Source of the DNA: Anaeramoeba flamelloides
Lineage: Eukaryota > Metamonada > Anaeramoebidae
Direction of reading: 5' to 3'
NCBI GenBank assembly: GCA_027625915.1
Contig: JANTQA010000032.1
Coordinates: 248,001-312,000, forward strand
DNA length: 64,000 bases
Below the pieces are notes generated by a model. The model ran no database searches. It was not told the DNA's origin and worked only from the letters and a program-made list of their open reading frames with translations. Numbering within the stretch: the first letter of the stretch is position 1; every line of letters starts with the position of its first letter. A program made the position numbers and the translations under genes. Of the stretch, positions 45,988 through 57,954 are shown piece by piece.

Positions 45988-48146
45988 AAAAATAATATTG
46001 GGATTATAACAAAAGATTCAATATATCTTTTATTTCATTTTTTCGGCTAGATAGTAAAGTTTATTTGCAATATAATCAAAATTTCAACATTTGGAATTGT
46101 AAAGTCTTTTATTAATATATTGTTAACAAAAAGTTGGGTTTTATAATCTTCTAATCAGGGAACGGGGGCGTTTTTGGGACCACATTATTTTCAAGTATGT
46201 TTAAGCAGGGTTTAGTCGAAATCGACATGGGGATATTTATTTTTATAAATAATAGCTAATGTTTTGAAAATGTTGTATTTGAATAATAAACATGAAATGT
46301 GGGAAAATACATACTAATCATGAGTATGGTGTATCTTATTTTTTCCAGTATTTGGAAGAGTATGGGTGGTATTAAGATTTCACTCTAATTTTTTGGAATC
46401 TTGAAAATTTTGGTGGGGTCGACTAGATTTTCCATGATCTAAAAATTGTCACAAAAAGTATATTTATTTTACTAAATTACATTAAAATATAAAAAAAAAA
46501 AAAAAAAAAAAAACAAGAAAATGTGCGATTTGTTTCAGGACTTGGGTTTGTAGATTAAAATTTTCAAATTTACACGATTTCGTTGAATCCTGAGAAATCA
46601 AATATGCTCTCCGGGTTTTTTTATTAATTCGCGCAAATTGGATATAACCTATTTTTTTAGATTATTCTCTTAAAATCTGGAAAACCAAACAAAAATATTT
46701 TTAAAATCCTTACTTCTTTTAAATCAATAAATCGTCCAATTGTGTTCCAAATCAGCAATTCTCCATTTTAAAATTGTTTATTAAGTTTAAAATGTTTTTA
46801 AAAGATGATTAAATGTTGCATAAAAGGTGTAAAAATATTTTTTTTAATTTTGTACAATTATTTATTTATTGGGGGAAAGGGGTAATAAAATAAAATTTAC
46901 CTAAAGAAAAAAGAAAAAAAAAAAAAGGAGAAGAAAAATATTTAAAATATTAAAAAAAAAAAATAGAGGTATCTTTTATATTGTAAAATTAAAAACTATA
47001 TACACCATTAAATGTTTTACTTTTAAATTTAAAAAAAATATTAATGGAACCAAAAAATTGGGATTTTTCAACACGAATTATAAAATATATTCAAAGGATA
47101 CTTTTTAGTAGTGGGTGCATATAGGTTTAATAATGTTTATTAGAAGAAAAGTTATTGAAGAAGTGAAAAAATTATAAACTTTTGATTTTTTTTTTTTTTT
47201 GTAGGAAATTTTGATTATTTTGATATAGAGCCAATGTAAAATACAACCAAAATCCAATATCTTTCAAGTTAATTTTTTTATAAAATAACATGGTAATATC
47301 ATATTTGGGTGTTCTATTAACATTTTAATCTTTAAGTATCACATCTGTATACAAAAAAAAATAACACATTTATTTAGGATATATTATTATGTTTTTATTT
47401 TTGAAAACGTTGATTGTGGGAACCTGACTGGATTTTTTTTTTTTTGAATGCCAAAATAGATTGAAACTATGAAATCTTAATAACATACATTTGTATATGT
47501 ATGAAAAGAACAAATAAATCATAGTTGAATCTTTCATTTTTCGATTGTTTTAACATTTTTATTTTTTAAATCCTTGGTTTTATTGAATTGTGTTTTGGAT
47601 CTAGAAATGTATTTATAAGAATGAGTGAAATTAGTAAAAAAGTAAACCCAAAAAATATGCCCGAAAGGGTATGTATTTGAAACAAATATTTTCTTTTTGA
47701 AGTCCAAACATGAATGATCACCTTTTCAAATTAATTTGTTAAAATCAAGAATGAAAAAAAAAATCAAATTGAAAAAAAACCTATTTTGGAAGATTTATTT
47801 TCCATACATTCTTAGTTTGTATGAACCCAAACAATTTATAAATTGGGTTGCTCAACCAATTGTTATTTATGTTTATTTTTCTACATTTTTTTACAAATTT
47901 GCTATTCAAAATTCTTTTTTCAAATATTTTTATCAAACAAAACCAAAATAAAGTTCACTATTTCAAAAATTACAATAAAGGGGTTGAATTCTCAGAATCA
48001 AAAAAAGGTTATAAAAGATTCAATTCAAAATAAAAGAAAAATTTGGAGAAAAAATTTTAAGCAGATTTCAGAAGTATTTTTTGTTCACATTTTTAATGGA
48101 AAATAAATAATTAACAAATCAAATAAATTTGTCTAATAAACCCTTA

Positions 48147-48274
48147 CAGCTGTTTCAACTAAGGTGTGAATCGCACTCATTCGTTGAATGGTCGGGAAAC
48201 ATTTTAAATTGACTTGGAAAGTTTCCCAACCATTCAATGAATGAGTGCGATTCACACCTGAGTTTAAACAGCTG
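48147..48274. mobile_element. Short hairpin MITE (128 bp, TA-flanked)
   Basis: CAGCTGTTT...AAACAGCTG ends flanked by TA (48145-48146 and 48275-48276). Nearly the whole length is an inverted repeat with arms of ~55 bp around GGTGTGAATCGCACTCATTC. The arms are the least AT-rich non-coding sequence nearby. The transcript would form a strong hairpin. Confidence 0.85.
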
Positions 48275-48951
48275 TATACTCATCAAAATTTAAAAAATAT
48301 TGTCCTCTTTCCCTAACCACAATCCTTGAATTGGAGAATTACAAGAAATAGGATTTTTAAATACATTTTGGAAATTCTTTAGAAATAAACAGTAATTTGT
48401 TTCTCAAAAATTTTAGAATAAAAATTATTCCCAAAAAGAATTAAAAATAAAAATAAACAAAGAAGAAGTAATTGTTTCAAATGTTATAGATAAGATCAAG
48501 AAATAGATGACTTGTATTTATTTTTTCTTTGATCAATCTTTTCATTTTTTTGAATTTTCATTTTTTAGTTGGAATGAAAATACCTTTTACTAGGATATAT
48601 TCCACTCTTGTATTTAGGAAAATGTCAATGTATTTGGCTAAAGAAATAGTTTGAAGAATTCAGTTTCATATAAATATAGCTCTCAAAATTGATAAAATGA
48701 ACTTTCGAATGACTAGTCATTGGTAGCCTCATTATTTTCCATTTAGTTTTTAAATATTAAAGTAAAATCGTTGAAATAAACTTTATTTGGATTAATTTTC
48801 CTAAAAAAAAAAAAATTTGTAACGGAAATAGTTATCAAGTGTTCCAAAAGTGTTATTTTTTATTGTTTCTCTTCAAAATTAAGAAGTTGATGAATAATAA
48901 TAAATTTCATAAGCTTTTGGTTAATTATTTTTTTAGAAATCGTTTCACACA

Positions 48952-49120
48952 ACTTTTAAAAACAGTTCATTTAGAAATAAATTTTTGAAGATCAACCAAT
49001 TTTACAAAGTTTCAAAACACTTAAATCAGAACAGATCTTTTGTGTAAGCTAAGATTAAAAATTTCAAAAAGGAAAAGAAAATAAAATTGTTCCAAGACTC
49101 ATTTGAATTTAGCAATATTA
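48952..49120 (+). repeat. Dispersed repeat C, copy 3 (upstream of H2A)
   Basis: ACTTTTAAAAACAGTTC, GATCAACCAATTTTACAAAG, TTCAAAAAGGAAAAGAAAAT and CTCATTTGAATTTAG in family order. It ends about 340 bp before the H2A start codon. Confidence 0.7.
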
Positions 49121-49463
49121 ATCTTCAAAAAAACTGAAAAACAAAATGAAAACAAGGTCATAATTTGAACTAAAATATGAACCAACACCATACTTTTGGT
49201 TTTTACTCTTTTCAATTAAAAACTTAATGAAACATTTTTGAAAAGTAAATCGTAAAAATATTGGATTATTTTTTATCAATTATTTATTAAAACAAAATTG
49301 AAATCAACCACAAAATTAAGAGTAATTAAAGTGTTTATTGACAACCTTTAAAAAGAATAAATATTTCAAAAAAATCATTTGGTTTGAAATAAAAAGACAT
49401 TTCAACAAAAGTAAAATCATTTTTTTTATTTATAATTATCAAATAAAAACAAATTTAATTACT

Positions 49464-49850
49464 ATGTCCAAAAAAGCAAAGAAAGGCGAAAAGAAACCAA
49501 AAGCAAAACCAGTTTCAAGATCATTCAAAGCCGGTCTTCAATTTCCAGTTGGTCGTATTCATAGACATTTAAGAGAAGGAAAATATGCAAACAGAGTTGG
49601 TGCTGGTGCTCCAGTTTACATGGCAGCTGTTCTTGAATACTTGACTGCAGAATTACTTGAATTGGCAGGAAACGCAGCCATCGATAACAAAAAACAAAGA
49701 ATCCTCCCAAGACATGTCCAATTAGCAATCAAATCTGATGACGAACTTGGTAAATTACTTGACGGTGTTACAATTCATGAAGGTGGTGTCATTCCATTCA
49801 TCCATGAAGCTTTGAGACCAAAAAAGAAAGAAGGTTCTGAAAAAAACTAA
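49464..49850 (+). CDS. H2A: Histone H2A (128 aa)
   Basis: Core histone, partner of H2B in the nucleosome. ATG at 49464 starts [16 protein letters not shown], a Lys-rich tail. The histone fold follows: [40 protein letters not shown] and [20 protein letters not shown], then [20 protein letters not shown]. The acidic-patch residues (E of LEYL, E of TAE, E of LLEL, DDE) are kept. The C-terminal helix [16 protein letters not shown] differs from canonical GGVLPNIQAVLLPKK and is slightly reminiscent of H2A.Z (GGVIPHIHKSL), but the GAGAPVY and NKKQRILPR segments are canonical H2A. No SQ phosphorylation motif of H2A.X at the end (GSEKN). Intronless. The in-frame sequence upstream of this ATG is AT-rich leader, not histone. 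AATAAA lies at 49942. Confidence 0.98.
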   Translation: MSKKAKKGEKKPKAKPVSRSFKAGLQFPVGRIHRHLREGKYANRVGAGAPVYMAAVLEYLTAELLELAGNAAIDNKKQRILPRHVQLAIKSDDELGKLLDGVTIHEGGVIPFIHEALRPKKKEGSEKN

Positions 49851-50414
49851 ATTAAACCTTTTTTGTTTTGTTAATTATTTTTTTTTTATAAAATTGATTT
49901 TTTCCATGTAATTAACAGTTAAAACAAATTCCTATTCTTTAAATAAAAACCATTGATAACCTTTCAAGTTTTAATTTTTTTTCTTTATTTCTTTATTTTA
50001 CCATCGGTTTATCCCAATGAATAAAAAACAGTAGACATTCTATATCGATAATTTAAAAATATCTTTGATAATGTTAAATTAAAATAAACACACAAAAAGT
50101 AAATTCAGGGAGTCGTAACTATAAATTAAATAATGTTCACTTTTTTTATCAAATTCAAAATTTCACAAAACAAAATTTTTTTAATTTGGTCTGCAGTTAA
50201 TTGCAAAATAAAAAGATCAAAATTTTCATTTAGCTTTCTAAAAAAAATATCACATCCAAAGTATTAAAAAAAATCATCAAATTTCAAAAAAGGAAATAAA
50301 TTAATCTTGTTTTAAGTCTTAAAGAAATGTATTGGTAATTGATTTATAAAACTATTTTTATATTTGGGTGAGCCGAATGAAAAATTTATTTCATTTATTT
50401 TGAAATTAATAGTA

Positions 50415-50542
50415 TAGCTGTTTTAAAAAAGTATGTACTCGAAGTTTTGCAAGTAGGGCTTAAAACTGTCTAATTCATATGTTTTAATTAGTTCAGTCAA
50501 CATCTAATAAAAATTTTGGTACACACTTATCTAAAACAGCTG
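50415..50542. mobile_element. Short TA-flanked MITE with CAGCTG-type ends (128 bp)
   Basis: TAGCTGTTTT on the left and AAAACAGCTG on the right with TA outside (50413-50414 and 50543-50544). Sub-terminal GTATGTAC/GTACACAC also pair weakly. Same length and terminal motif as the hairpin MITE at 48147-48274, but the interior is not palindromic and differs. Confidence 0.6.
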
Positions 50543-51339
50543 TATATTCATTGGTTTTTGTATTCAAAGTACAGTCAAACCAAAACTACCATGATTTTTT
50601 TTCAATATGAGTTTATTTATTTTTATATTCAACTTTTTAAAAATATCGTTCAACATCAAAATTTGATATTAAAAAAAATTCATGGTAGCTTTGGAAGAGC
50701 TTTACTTGTTGAAAAACAATTTATTATTTTTTTTTATACTAGCAAAAATATAATGTCACAATAGAAGGTTAATTTGTATTGTCTGATCTAATTTGAAAAA
50801 TTTTAAATTGTTTAACTTTGGTTTATATCTCAAAATTCAAAAATGGTACTTTATTTTATGTTTAAAAAAGAATCAATTAATTGTTAAAGGGGTGGCTATG
50901 TAAAAACACAAAATCAATCTTACCCTAACTAAATAAAAAACTTATGTTTCTGATCAAAGAATAAATTAATAAAAACGAGAAATTGTTGTCTTTGTTTTTG
51001 GGTTCTCATCTAAACGAATTTATTCTAAAATTTATAAGAAATGTAGGTGGCTTAGATGGAAATAAAAAATAAAAGAATTACTCAATACTTTTTAAATCTA
51101 TTATTACATGGTTGCCCCCACTAACATGAAAAAATAAAATTTAAAACAATAAAAGTTAGAAAAAATAACTAATTTCTTTAACCTTTCATTAATAAAAAAA
51201 AAAATATTTAAAATATTATTAAATTACCAGAACTTCAAATTCTTGTGGTAAGAGTGTTTATAGCTGCTAACATACCACCCCCTTTAAAAGTCCCTAGTCA
51301 AGAAAAAAAGGTATTTTATTTCGAGTAAAATATCACAAA

Positions 51340-51341
<2 letters not shown>

Positions 51342-51379
<38 letters not shown>

Positions 51380-51399
51380 GATATATATATATATATATA
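51342..51399. repeat. Interrupted (AT)n microsatellite
   Basis: AT tract broken by TTATAG; it directly borders the left end of the MITE at 51400. Confidence 0.95.
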
Positions 51400-51979
51400 A
51401 GCTATTTCCAAAAAAGTGGGGCAAATTTATTTTAAAATATATGTATGTAAACCATTCTTCAAAAAAGGATTTTAATATATAAAATAATTGACCACCATTT
51501 ATAGATTCTTGATAATAATTCAATTTGTTTCTTAGTATTGTATTGCAGAAATAAAATATATTAAAATTTATGATCTCGATTTTATAGGATATTTTTTTAG
51601 GTGTGAATTGGTGTTTATTATTTTCTTTTTGATCGAAAAAAATATTTTCATAACTTGTATAATCTCAACAAAATTTACAATATAATTAAAAACATATAAC
51701 TGCGTTTTCGTGTTTAAAAAATCATTTGTTCCCATTCCATATTTCTGGTTTTTTATTGAAAATGGTCGTACATTGCTTTAACCAAAAAAAGTGCTATTTT
51801 TTTTTCATTTTTTGGTACTATTTCAACGAACATGCTTTGAATTAAATACATAAGTGGTTGATTCAACCGGTATAAATATTAAACTTAATTTGGTATAGTT
51901 TATTAATGATTACCTCCACTAAAAAAGATTATTTTTTATGAAATGTAAAAAAAAATGCCCCACTTTTTTGGAAATAGCT
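51400..51979. mobile_element. MITE family 1, copy B (580 bp, TA-flanked, well-preserved ends)
   Basis: AGCTATTTCCAAAAAAGTGG at the left and its exact inverse at the right (TIR ~26 bp), flanked by TA on both sides (51398-51399, 51980-51981) inside an AT microsatellite. The reverse complement matches 1401-1984 over the full length. No transposase. Tc1/mariner-type by TA duplication. Confidence 0.88.
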
Positions 51980-53505
51980 TATATATATATATATATTGTA
52001 TTGTAATTCAACTTGCGAATATTTACTTTGATAGATACTAACTAATGGTTTTGAAAATGTTACACCCACCATGAAAAACTGAAATAGAGAATAAAAATAC
52101 CCTGTGATATTATTCTATGTCTGAAGTTTTTCAAAACAAAAAACAATAGCCAAAAAATCACATAATTTTGGCTCGATTATCCGATGCCTCGGAAACACTA
52201 ACGAATTTGTTCACCAATTGTCGTGAAGTAAATCAAGTGTCTTTTTTTTTGTTAATTTAAGAAATAAAAAGAAAATTTCTTAAATATTCTTTTCATTCGA
52301 AAAATTAAAAAAAACCCAAATGTGAATTTATTGATGGTTTTCTATTTTATCTCTCTAACACATTGATTATCTAAATGAACAGAAAACCCAAGAAAAACCA
52401 ATGACATTTTTCCAGAATTCAAAAGAATTGAGTAAAATCAGTGATTTTTCTCCAGCCCTTTGAATATTGGAAAACCTCGGTATTCTGTGGACACTTATTG
52501 TTATCTTTTCCAGAATTTAAAATAATCAAGTAATTTTTTTAATTTTTACCAGATTCCTGGATCCCTGAAAACCTAACATAAATGCCCTATGTTTTTTTTT
52601 TTTTTTTTGATTTTTGAAATAAACAGAAAATTAAATATTTTTTCCATTTATTACAATAATTAAAAAGGACCTAACCGTAAAATCAAAAAAAAAAAACTTT
52701 CAAATTTAAAAGAAAAGATAATTCTTTAATAACCAAAAGAATTATTTATCTCTTTGAAAGATATTTACTAAATTTAAAAAACTTTTAAAATATAATAAAA
52801 TATCCTCTTTGCTGCGAAGAAAAAATCATTTAAAATTTTTTACTATTAAAGATAAAAAAAATCTTAATAGAGATGGAAAATTGGATTTTCAACTTAAATT
52901 TTTAAATGACTTGAAAAATAATCTTTGATCCAAGATCTTTTCTTTACCAATAGCATTTATTATAAGTGAAGTTCTCAAAAAGTTAAAAACTAACAAATGT
53001 TTGATTTTTTTTCAAAAAAAAAAATTATGATTGTATAATAAGAAATATTTTGATTTTGAACTTATGTTTTTAAACTCATCTTCAGCCAAGAAACCGATTT
53101 AACCAAATAGAATTAAAAATATCTGCCTATAAATAAGTTTCTAAAACATTTCAGGAAAGGCAAAAAAAAAATATTAATTAACAAAAATATTGTTTGATAA
53201 TATTACAAGCAGACCAACAAATAAAATGAATAACATTTTAAAAGAAATGGAACCTTTAAATCGAAATTAATATAAAAAGTACCCCAGTAACACCTGATTC
53301 TCTTTAATATAACAGGCTTTTAAAAAAAACAGTAATTAATATTTGATATATATATTTTTTTTTTTTTGAGAATCAAGAATATTTGGATTTGTAGAATATT
53401 ACCCAATAAAATTATATTAAAATAATTGTCAAAATATTATCGAGATACAATAAGAAAATACGAAAAGGAAGATCCAGCCTGGGATCTCTAAAAATAATTT
53501 TCATA

Positions 53506-53699
53506 CAGTCAGTTTCACTTTTAAGGCACAAACTTTCAACGAAATTTAAGACACAATTAAAATCTCAAATTAAGGACAAAATTCAGATTTTAGTAAAATA
53601 AATTGTAAATAAAAAAATTACAAATTTTGTGCCTTAATTTGAGTTTTTTTGTGCCTTAAATTTCGTTGAAAGTTTGTGCCTTAAAAGTGGAACTGACTG
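53506..53699. mobile_element. Foldback MITE family 2, copy C (194 bp, TA-flanked)
   Basis: CAGTCAGTTTCACTTTTAAG and its inverse at the ends, with TA at 53504-53505 and 53700-53701. AAGGCACAAACTTTCAACGA and the inverted TCGTTGAAAGTTTGTGCCTT pair perfectly. The best-paired copy of the three. Confidence 0.92.
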
Positions 53700-55128
53700 T
53701 AATAAAAATAAATGAATTCAGTAAATTTAATATATATTTTTTTATATATTATTTTCATATGGATTTTTAATCATAGATATTAGTAAAATAAAAAGATTTA
53801 CATTCTTTTTCCTATATATTCAGTAATCGAGACCTTAAAAGCAACAATATAATTTTTAATAAACCATTAGATATTTCAATTTCAGTTGTTATTATGATGT
53901 TGATATCACATTAAGTGTACCCCCCCTTTTTTTTTTTTAATCTAATCTAACCCAATCCCAAGATCTCAAAGTTCTTTTCGTTTTAAGTTTTTTATTTTTA
54001 TGTAATCTCATTTGAATTCATATCAAAAGAATTCTTGAATAATAATACAAATATTTTTAATTGATAATTTATTTCAATCATCGATCCTTTATTTTTAATA
54101 TCAAATTATTAACAAACATCTCAACAATTTTTGTCAATCAATCGATTTTTTCAAAAAGTAAAATAGAAATAAATCCAAATAAAATAGGGGACCGTGAGGT
54201 CCCTTGGTAAATACCCATTCACACTTTTGAATAATAATCAAACATAAATATTATTATAATACATTTTTGATAATTTTTTTAATTGGATGATAAATCAAAG
54301 TATAATGAATAAAGTCAGAATTTAAGTACTTTTTTATAATCTTTTTGAAATTTTCTATTTTAACAAAGTGAAAAACCTTTTAAAGTTTTCTATTTTAAAA
54401 AGGTCAGAAATCAACCTAAAAATCCCAAGCAGAGGCTTTGTTCGTAAGTAATTCATTTTTTTATTAAAAAAGTCTTTGTCTTATTAAAATAAAAAAGGTT
54501 AAAAAAGTTTTAATTCTGACAATCTAAAAAAACAAAAGTTTTCACCTTTTTAAAATAGATCAAGATTTTGCATTTTAAACATTGAACTCAAACAAAAATA
54601 TTTTATTTACAAAAAGAAATCAAAAAATAATAAAGGTGATAATTTTTATTTTTTTAAATTGTTAAATTACAAGATCAACAATTTATTTAAGAACAATCAA
54701 TTATATCTCAAGAAATTTTCAATTAATTTTTATTTATAATTTTTTTTTTATTAAATTTCTAGAGAAAACAAATTATAAATGAAATATTTCAGTTTGAATA
54801 TAAAATTTATTAAAAAAATATTATTACAAATTAAATAATATTTTTATTGTAAAACATTTAAAAATTAATTAATTCGAAAGAAAAAAAAAATAAAATAAAA
54901 AATTTGTCTACTATATAAAAAATACAGATAAGAATGATTTTTTTAATAATCTATTTTTATTTTCTTCTTTTTTATTCTCAATAAAAAAAATTAATTTAAA
55001 TACATTTTAACAAAAAAAAGTTTTTATTAAATATATAAATATAATAGATTCTTGAATTAGCAAATTCCTTAATAAATTTGAAAACACCCCCCACTATGTA
55101 ATTTTTCATAGATTAAATTAATATACAT

Positions 55129-55135
<7 letters not shown>

Positions 55136-55165
<30 letters not shown>
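55136..55165. repeat. (AC)n microsatellite
   Basis: About 14 AC units just beyond the 3' end of the K/N-rich gene. Confidence 0.95.
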
Positions 55166-55169
<4 letters not shown>

Positions 55170-55216
55170 TATTAAATTCTTATTTCTTTATTTTTTTTTC
55201 TTATTAAATTCTGATT

Positions 55217-57186
55217 CTATAACAAACTTAGCAAATTATGATTTTTGCTCGATTGTGGCTTTTTTCTTGATTTTATATCATTTGAATTTGTATTTGGACG
55301 ATTTAAATTATTGGTTGATGATTGAGAAGTTGTTATTCCTAACTGCCTGTGTATCTGTTTGAGCTGTTGAATTGTTTTTTTATTATTATTTATTTTTTTG
55401 TTTTTTGAATTAATATTATTTGAATTTGGATTCAATAAATGATCTTTTTCTTGAACATATCCATTATTTTGATTAGAAAACAAGGTATTATTAAATAAGG
55501 AATTTTCGAGATTATCATTATCATAAAAATAATTATTATTTCTATTACGTTTATTATTATTATCATTTCTATTACGATTATTGTGATCATTCTTATTATT
55601 ATTATATGTGGATTTATCATTATCTTGGTTTTGTGTATATTTTTCGATATCTTTTATAAAATTTTTTTCCCAATTATTTTGAGAAAATTTTGAAAAATTT
55701 TCGTTGTTTTTTTGATTTTTATTTCTTAATTTTGATTTTATTGTCTTCCTTTTCCCTTGTCGATCACGTTGGAACTTTTGTGACCTAAATCCCTTTTTAT
55801 TTCCATTATTTTTTGTATTATTTTTATAATTCCGATTTTTTAAATTATCTAATTTTGCTAATTTTAAAAATAGATCAGTTTTTTCAGTTCCCCAGAGTGA
55901 ATCTAATGTTTCCCTTTCAAAATTTAAAGGGATTTCTGGGGCGTTTCTTGAATAATTGCTATTTTGATAATTATTTGATTTTTGAAAGGGCTTTTTGTTT
56001 TGCCTTTCAAGATTTTGATCAAACACATTTGGATTATTTACATTGTTTAATACGGTATCAGGATCTATTGGTTTATCATTTTCAATTTTTTGTTGTTTAT
56101 TTTTTATATCATTACTCTTTCCGTTTTGATTACCTAATTTTTTATTTTTTTCTCTTCTTTTTTTTTTATTTTGCATTTTATTGAACTGTTTTTTTTTTTT
56201 TTTTTTCCTTTTTCGATTTGCTAATGCTTGCTTTGTTAATAATTTGGGCTTTTGATTTTGCTTCTGTTTTTGTCTTTGCTTTGGAGGTTGGCTTTGCTTT
56301 TTTGATTTTGGTTGGTTTTTTTGTTTTGATTTTGGTTCATTTATTTTTTCATTTTCATTTCCATTTCTATTTCCATTTTCTTTATTAGTTTCTTTCTCAT
56401 TTTCATTTTCGTTTTCTTTTTTATTTTTATTTTCATTTTTCTTTCCTTCAACTTTCTTAATATCTTTTTCTTCCTTGTTAATTTCTTTCACCTTTTTATT
56501 TTCTTGATTATTGATAGGAGCACCCCCCTTTTCATTTCTCGTTCCATTTTCTATTTTTTTATTCGTATTTACATCATTTATTTTCTCTTTTTTTTTTTTA
56601 TTACTTTTATTTGATGAATTTTTTTCCTTCATTTTATTTTCATTGTGATTGATTTTCTGATTATTTTTTTTATTATTAGTTTTAACAGTTACATGATCAT
56701 TCTCCTTTTTATTACCTTTCTTCTTCTTCTTCTTTTGAGATGGTTTATTTTTTTTTATAGAATTGTTATTTTTTTTTAAAGAATTGTTATTTTTTATTTT
56801 TTTTTGAATGCCTTCTTTTTTATTTATAATATTACAACATAACTTTTCTTCCTTGTTTCTTTCCCCTTTCCCTTCTTTTGACATTTCTTTCTGAACATTT
56901 AATTTATTTTTGATATTATTAACTTTATCTTGCTTTTTTATATTCTTTTCATTTAAAGTTTTTTTTTTAATATATTTGATATTATTTTTCTTTTGTTTAT
57001 TTTTGTTTGTTATTTTAGAATTTTGTGTTAGAGATTCTTTTTTTTTACGCTTTGATTTGCCTGTTTGGGATTTTTAGTTTTATTTTTATTTTTTTGCTTA
57101 TTTTTTTGAATCATGTTTTTAGATTTGGTTGCCTTTTGTTTAACCTGTTCTTTTTTATTAAAATTTTGTTTTTTTTGCCTTGGCAT
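55217..57186 (-). CDS. Unrecognised Lys/Asn-rich protein with a probable homopolymer frameshift near its N-terminus
   Basis: The main frame, 56884-55217 (555 aa from MSKEGKGERNKEEK), is dominated by Lys, Asn, Glu and Gln. The first ~280 residues are low-complexity basic sequence (for example NRKRKKKKKKQF). Later segments are more normal, such as PEIPLNFERETLDSLWGTEK, DLFLKLAKLDNLKN and TIQQLKQIHRQLGITT. I recognise no family; strong basicity suggests a nucleolar or RNA-binding role (inference). The same K/N-rich composition continues upstream: a frame starting at an ATG at 57186 (MPRQKKQNFNKKEQ) runs until just after a 9-A run at 57038-57046, while the main frame is open from just upstream of that run (ESLTQNSKITNKN). 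One base more or fewer in the run would join them, so either a real frameshift, an assembly error or a start at 56884 is possible. Confidence 0.65.
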
Positions 57187-57521
57187 TGATTCCCCTTTTT
57201 GATTGTTTTTAATATTAGTGATTCCATTTGTCTGCTTATTCTTATTTTGATGGAATTGTTGGGCTTTTGGGGTTTGTTTTTTTATCCTTTTATTAGAGGT
57301 AGTTTTATTTATTCCACGTTGATTTATTTTTGTACTTTTTTTTTATTAAAAATAAGATAAAAATAGATATTTTTTTTTAGATTTGAAGTTTAAAAAAAAA
57401 ATTTAAATTTTATTTGAATATATATTTTATTAAAAAAAAAATTTAATTACACTAGTTTTAATATACTATTAAATTCAAAAAAATTTTTAGTTTATTTTTT
57501 CTTTTTTGTAAATCTTATAAC

Positions 57522-57685
57522 CCCTTTTAAAACAGTTCTTTGAGAAAGAATAGATTTTGAAGATCAACCAATTTTACAAAAGCTTTCTTAATAATTTAAA
57601 AGAATAGAATTCTTTATTCAGATCCAAAGTAAAAAAATTTGGAAAATTAAAAATGAAATTTTCAAACATTTATTTGAATTTATCA
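57522..57685 (+). repeat. Dispersed repeat C, copy 4
   Basis: CCTTTTAAAACAGTTC, GATCAACCAATTTTACAAAA, TTTATTCAGATCCAAAGTAA and ACATTTATTTGAATTTATC in family order. Confidence 0.7.
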
Positions 57686-57954
57686 GTAATGATGAATAAA
57701 AGTTTTACAAAGTGTTATTCACAATTCTTAAAATAGCGAATCATGCAGCTTGTGCAACACTTTTTAAACCCCAATTTTTTAAAACAGTAATATTCTTTTC
57801 AAAGTAATTAATATAATTATATTATTAACAAATTATAAATAATTCATACATACAAATAAACACCAGGGATCTAAACTAAATTCTAAAAATTTTGCCAGTT
57901 AAAACTGTTTAAAAAATAACAATCTAACAATTTACCTAACATTTGGAAACACTT

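Larger units (their letters stand above)
44019..49463. other. 5.4-kb intergenic region
   Basis: No gene seen. Poly-T near 44169-44205, poly-A near 45069-45094 and 46490-46513, a decayed foldback MITE (45785-45987), an almost perfect hairpin MITE (48147-48274) and dispersed repeat C copy 3 (48952-49120). The overlapping open frames around 47736-48106 are AT-rich and unconvincing. Confidence 0.6.
49851..55216. other. 5.4-kb intergenic region between convergent genes
   Basis: No gene seen. Holds MITEs at 50415-50542, 51400-51979 and 53506-53699, AT microsatellites at 51342-51399 and 51979-51999, a C-run followed by poly-T near 53924, and (AC)n at 55136-55165. The open frames at 50516-50764 and 51284-51523 lie largely in element or microsatellite sequence. 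Confidence 0.6.

Noticed and set aside
51284-51523. Tyr/Ile-repeat frame on the minus strand
   Set aside because: It reads through the AT microsatellite and a MITE end.
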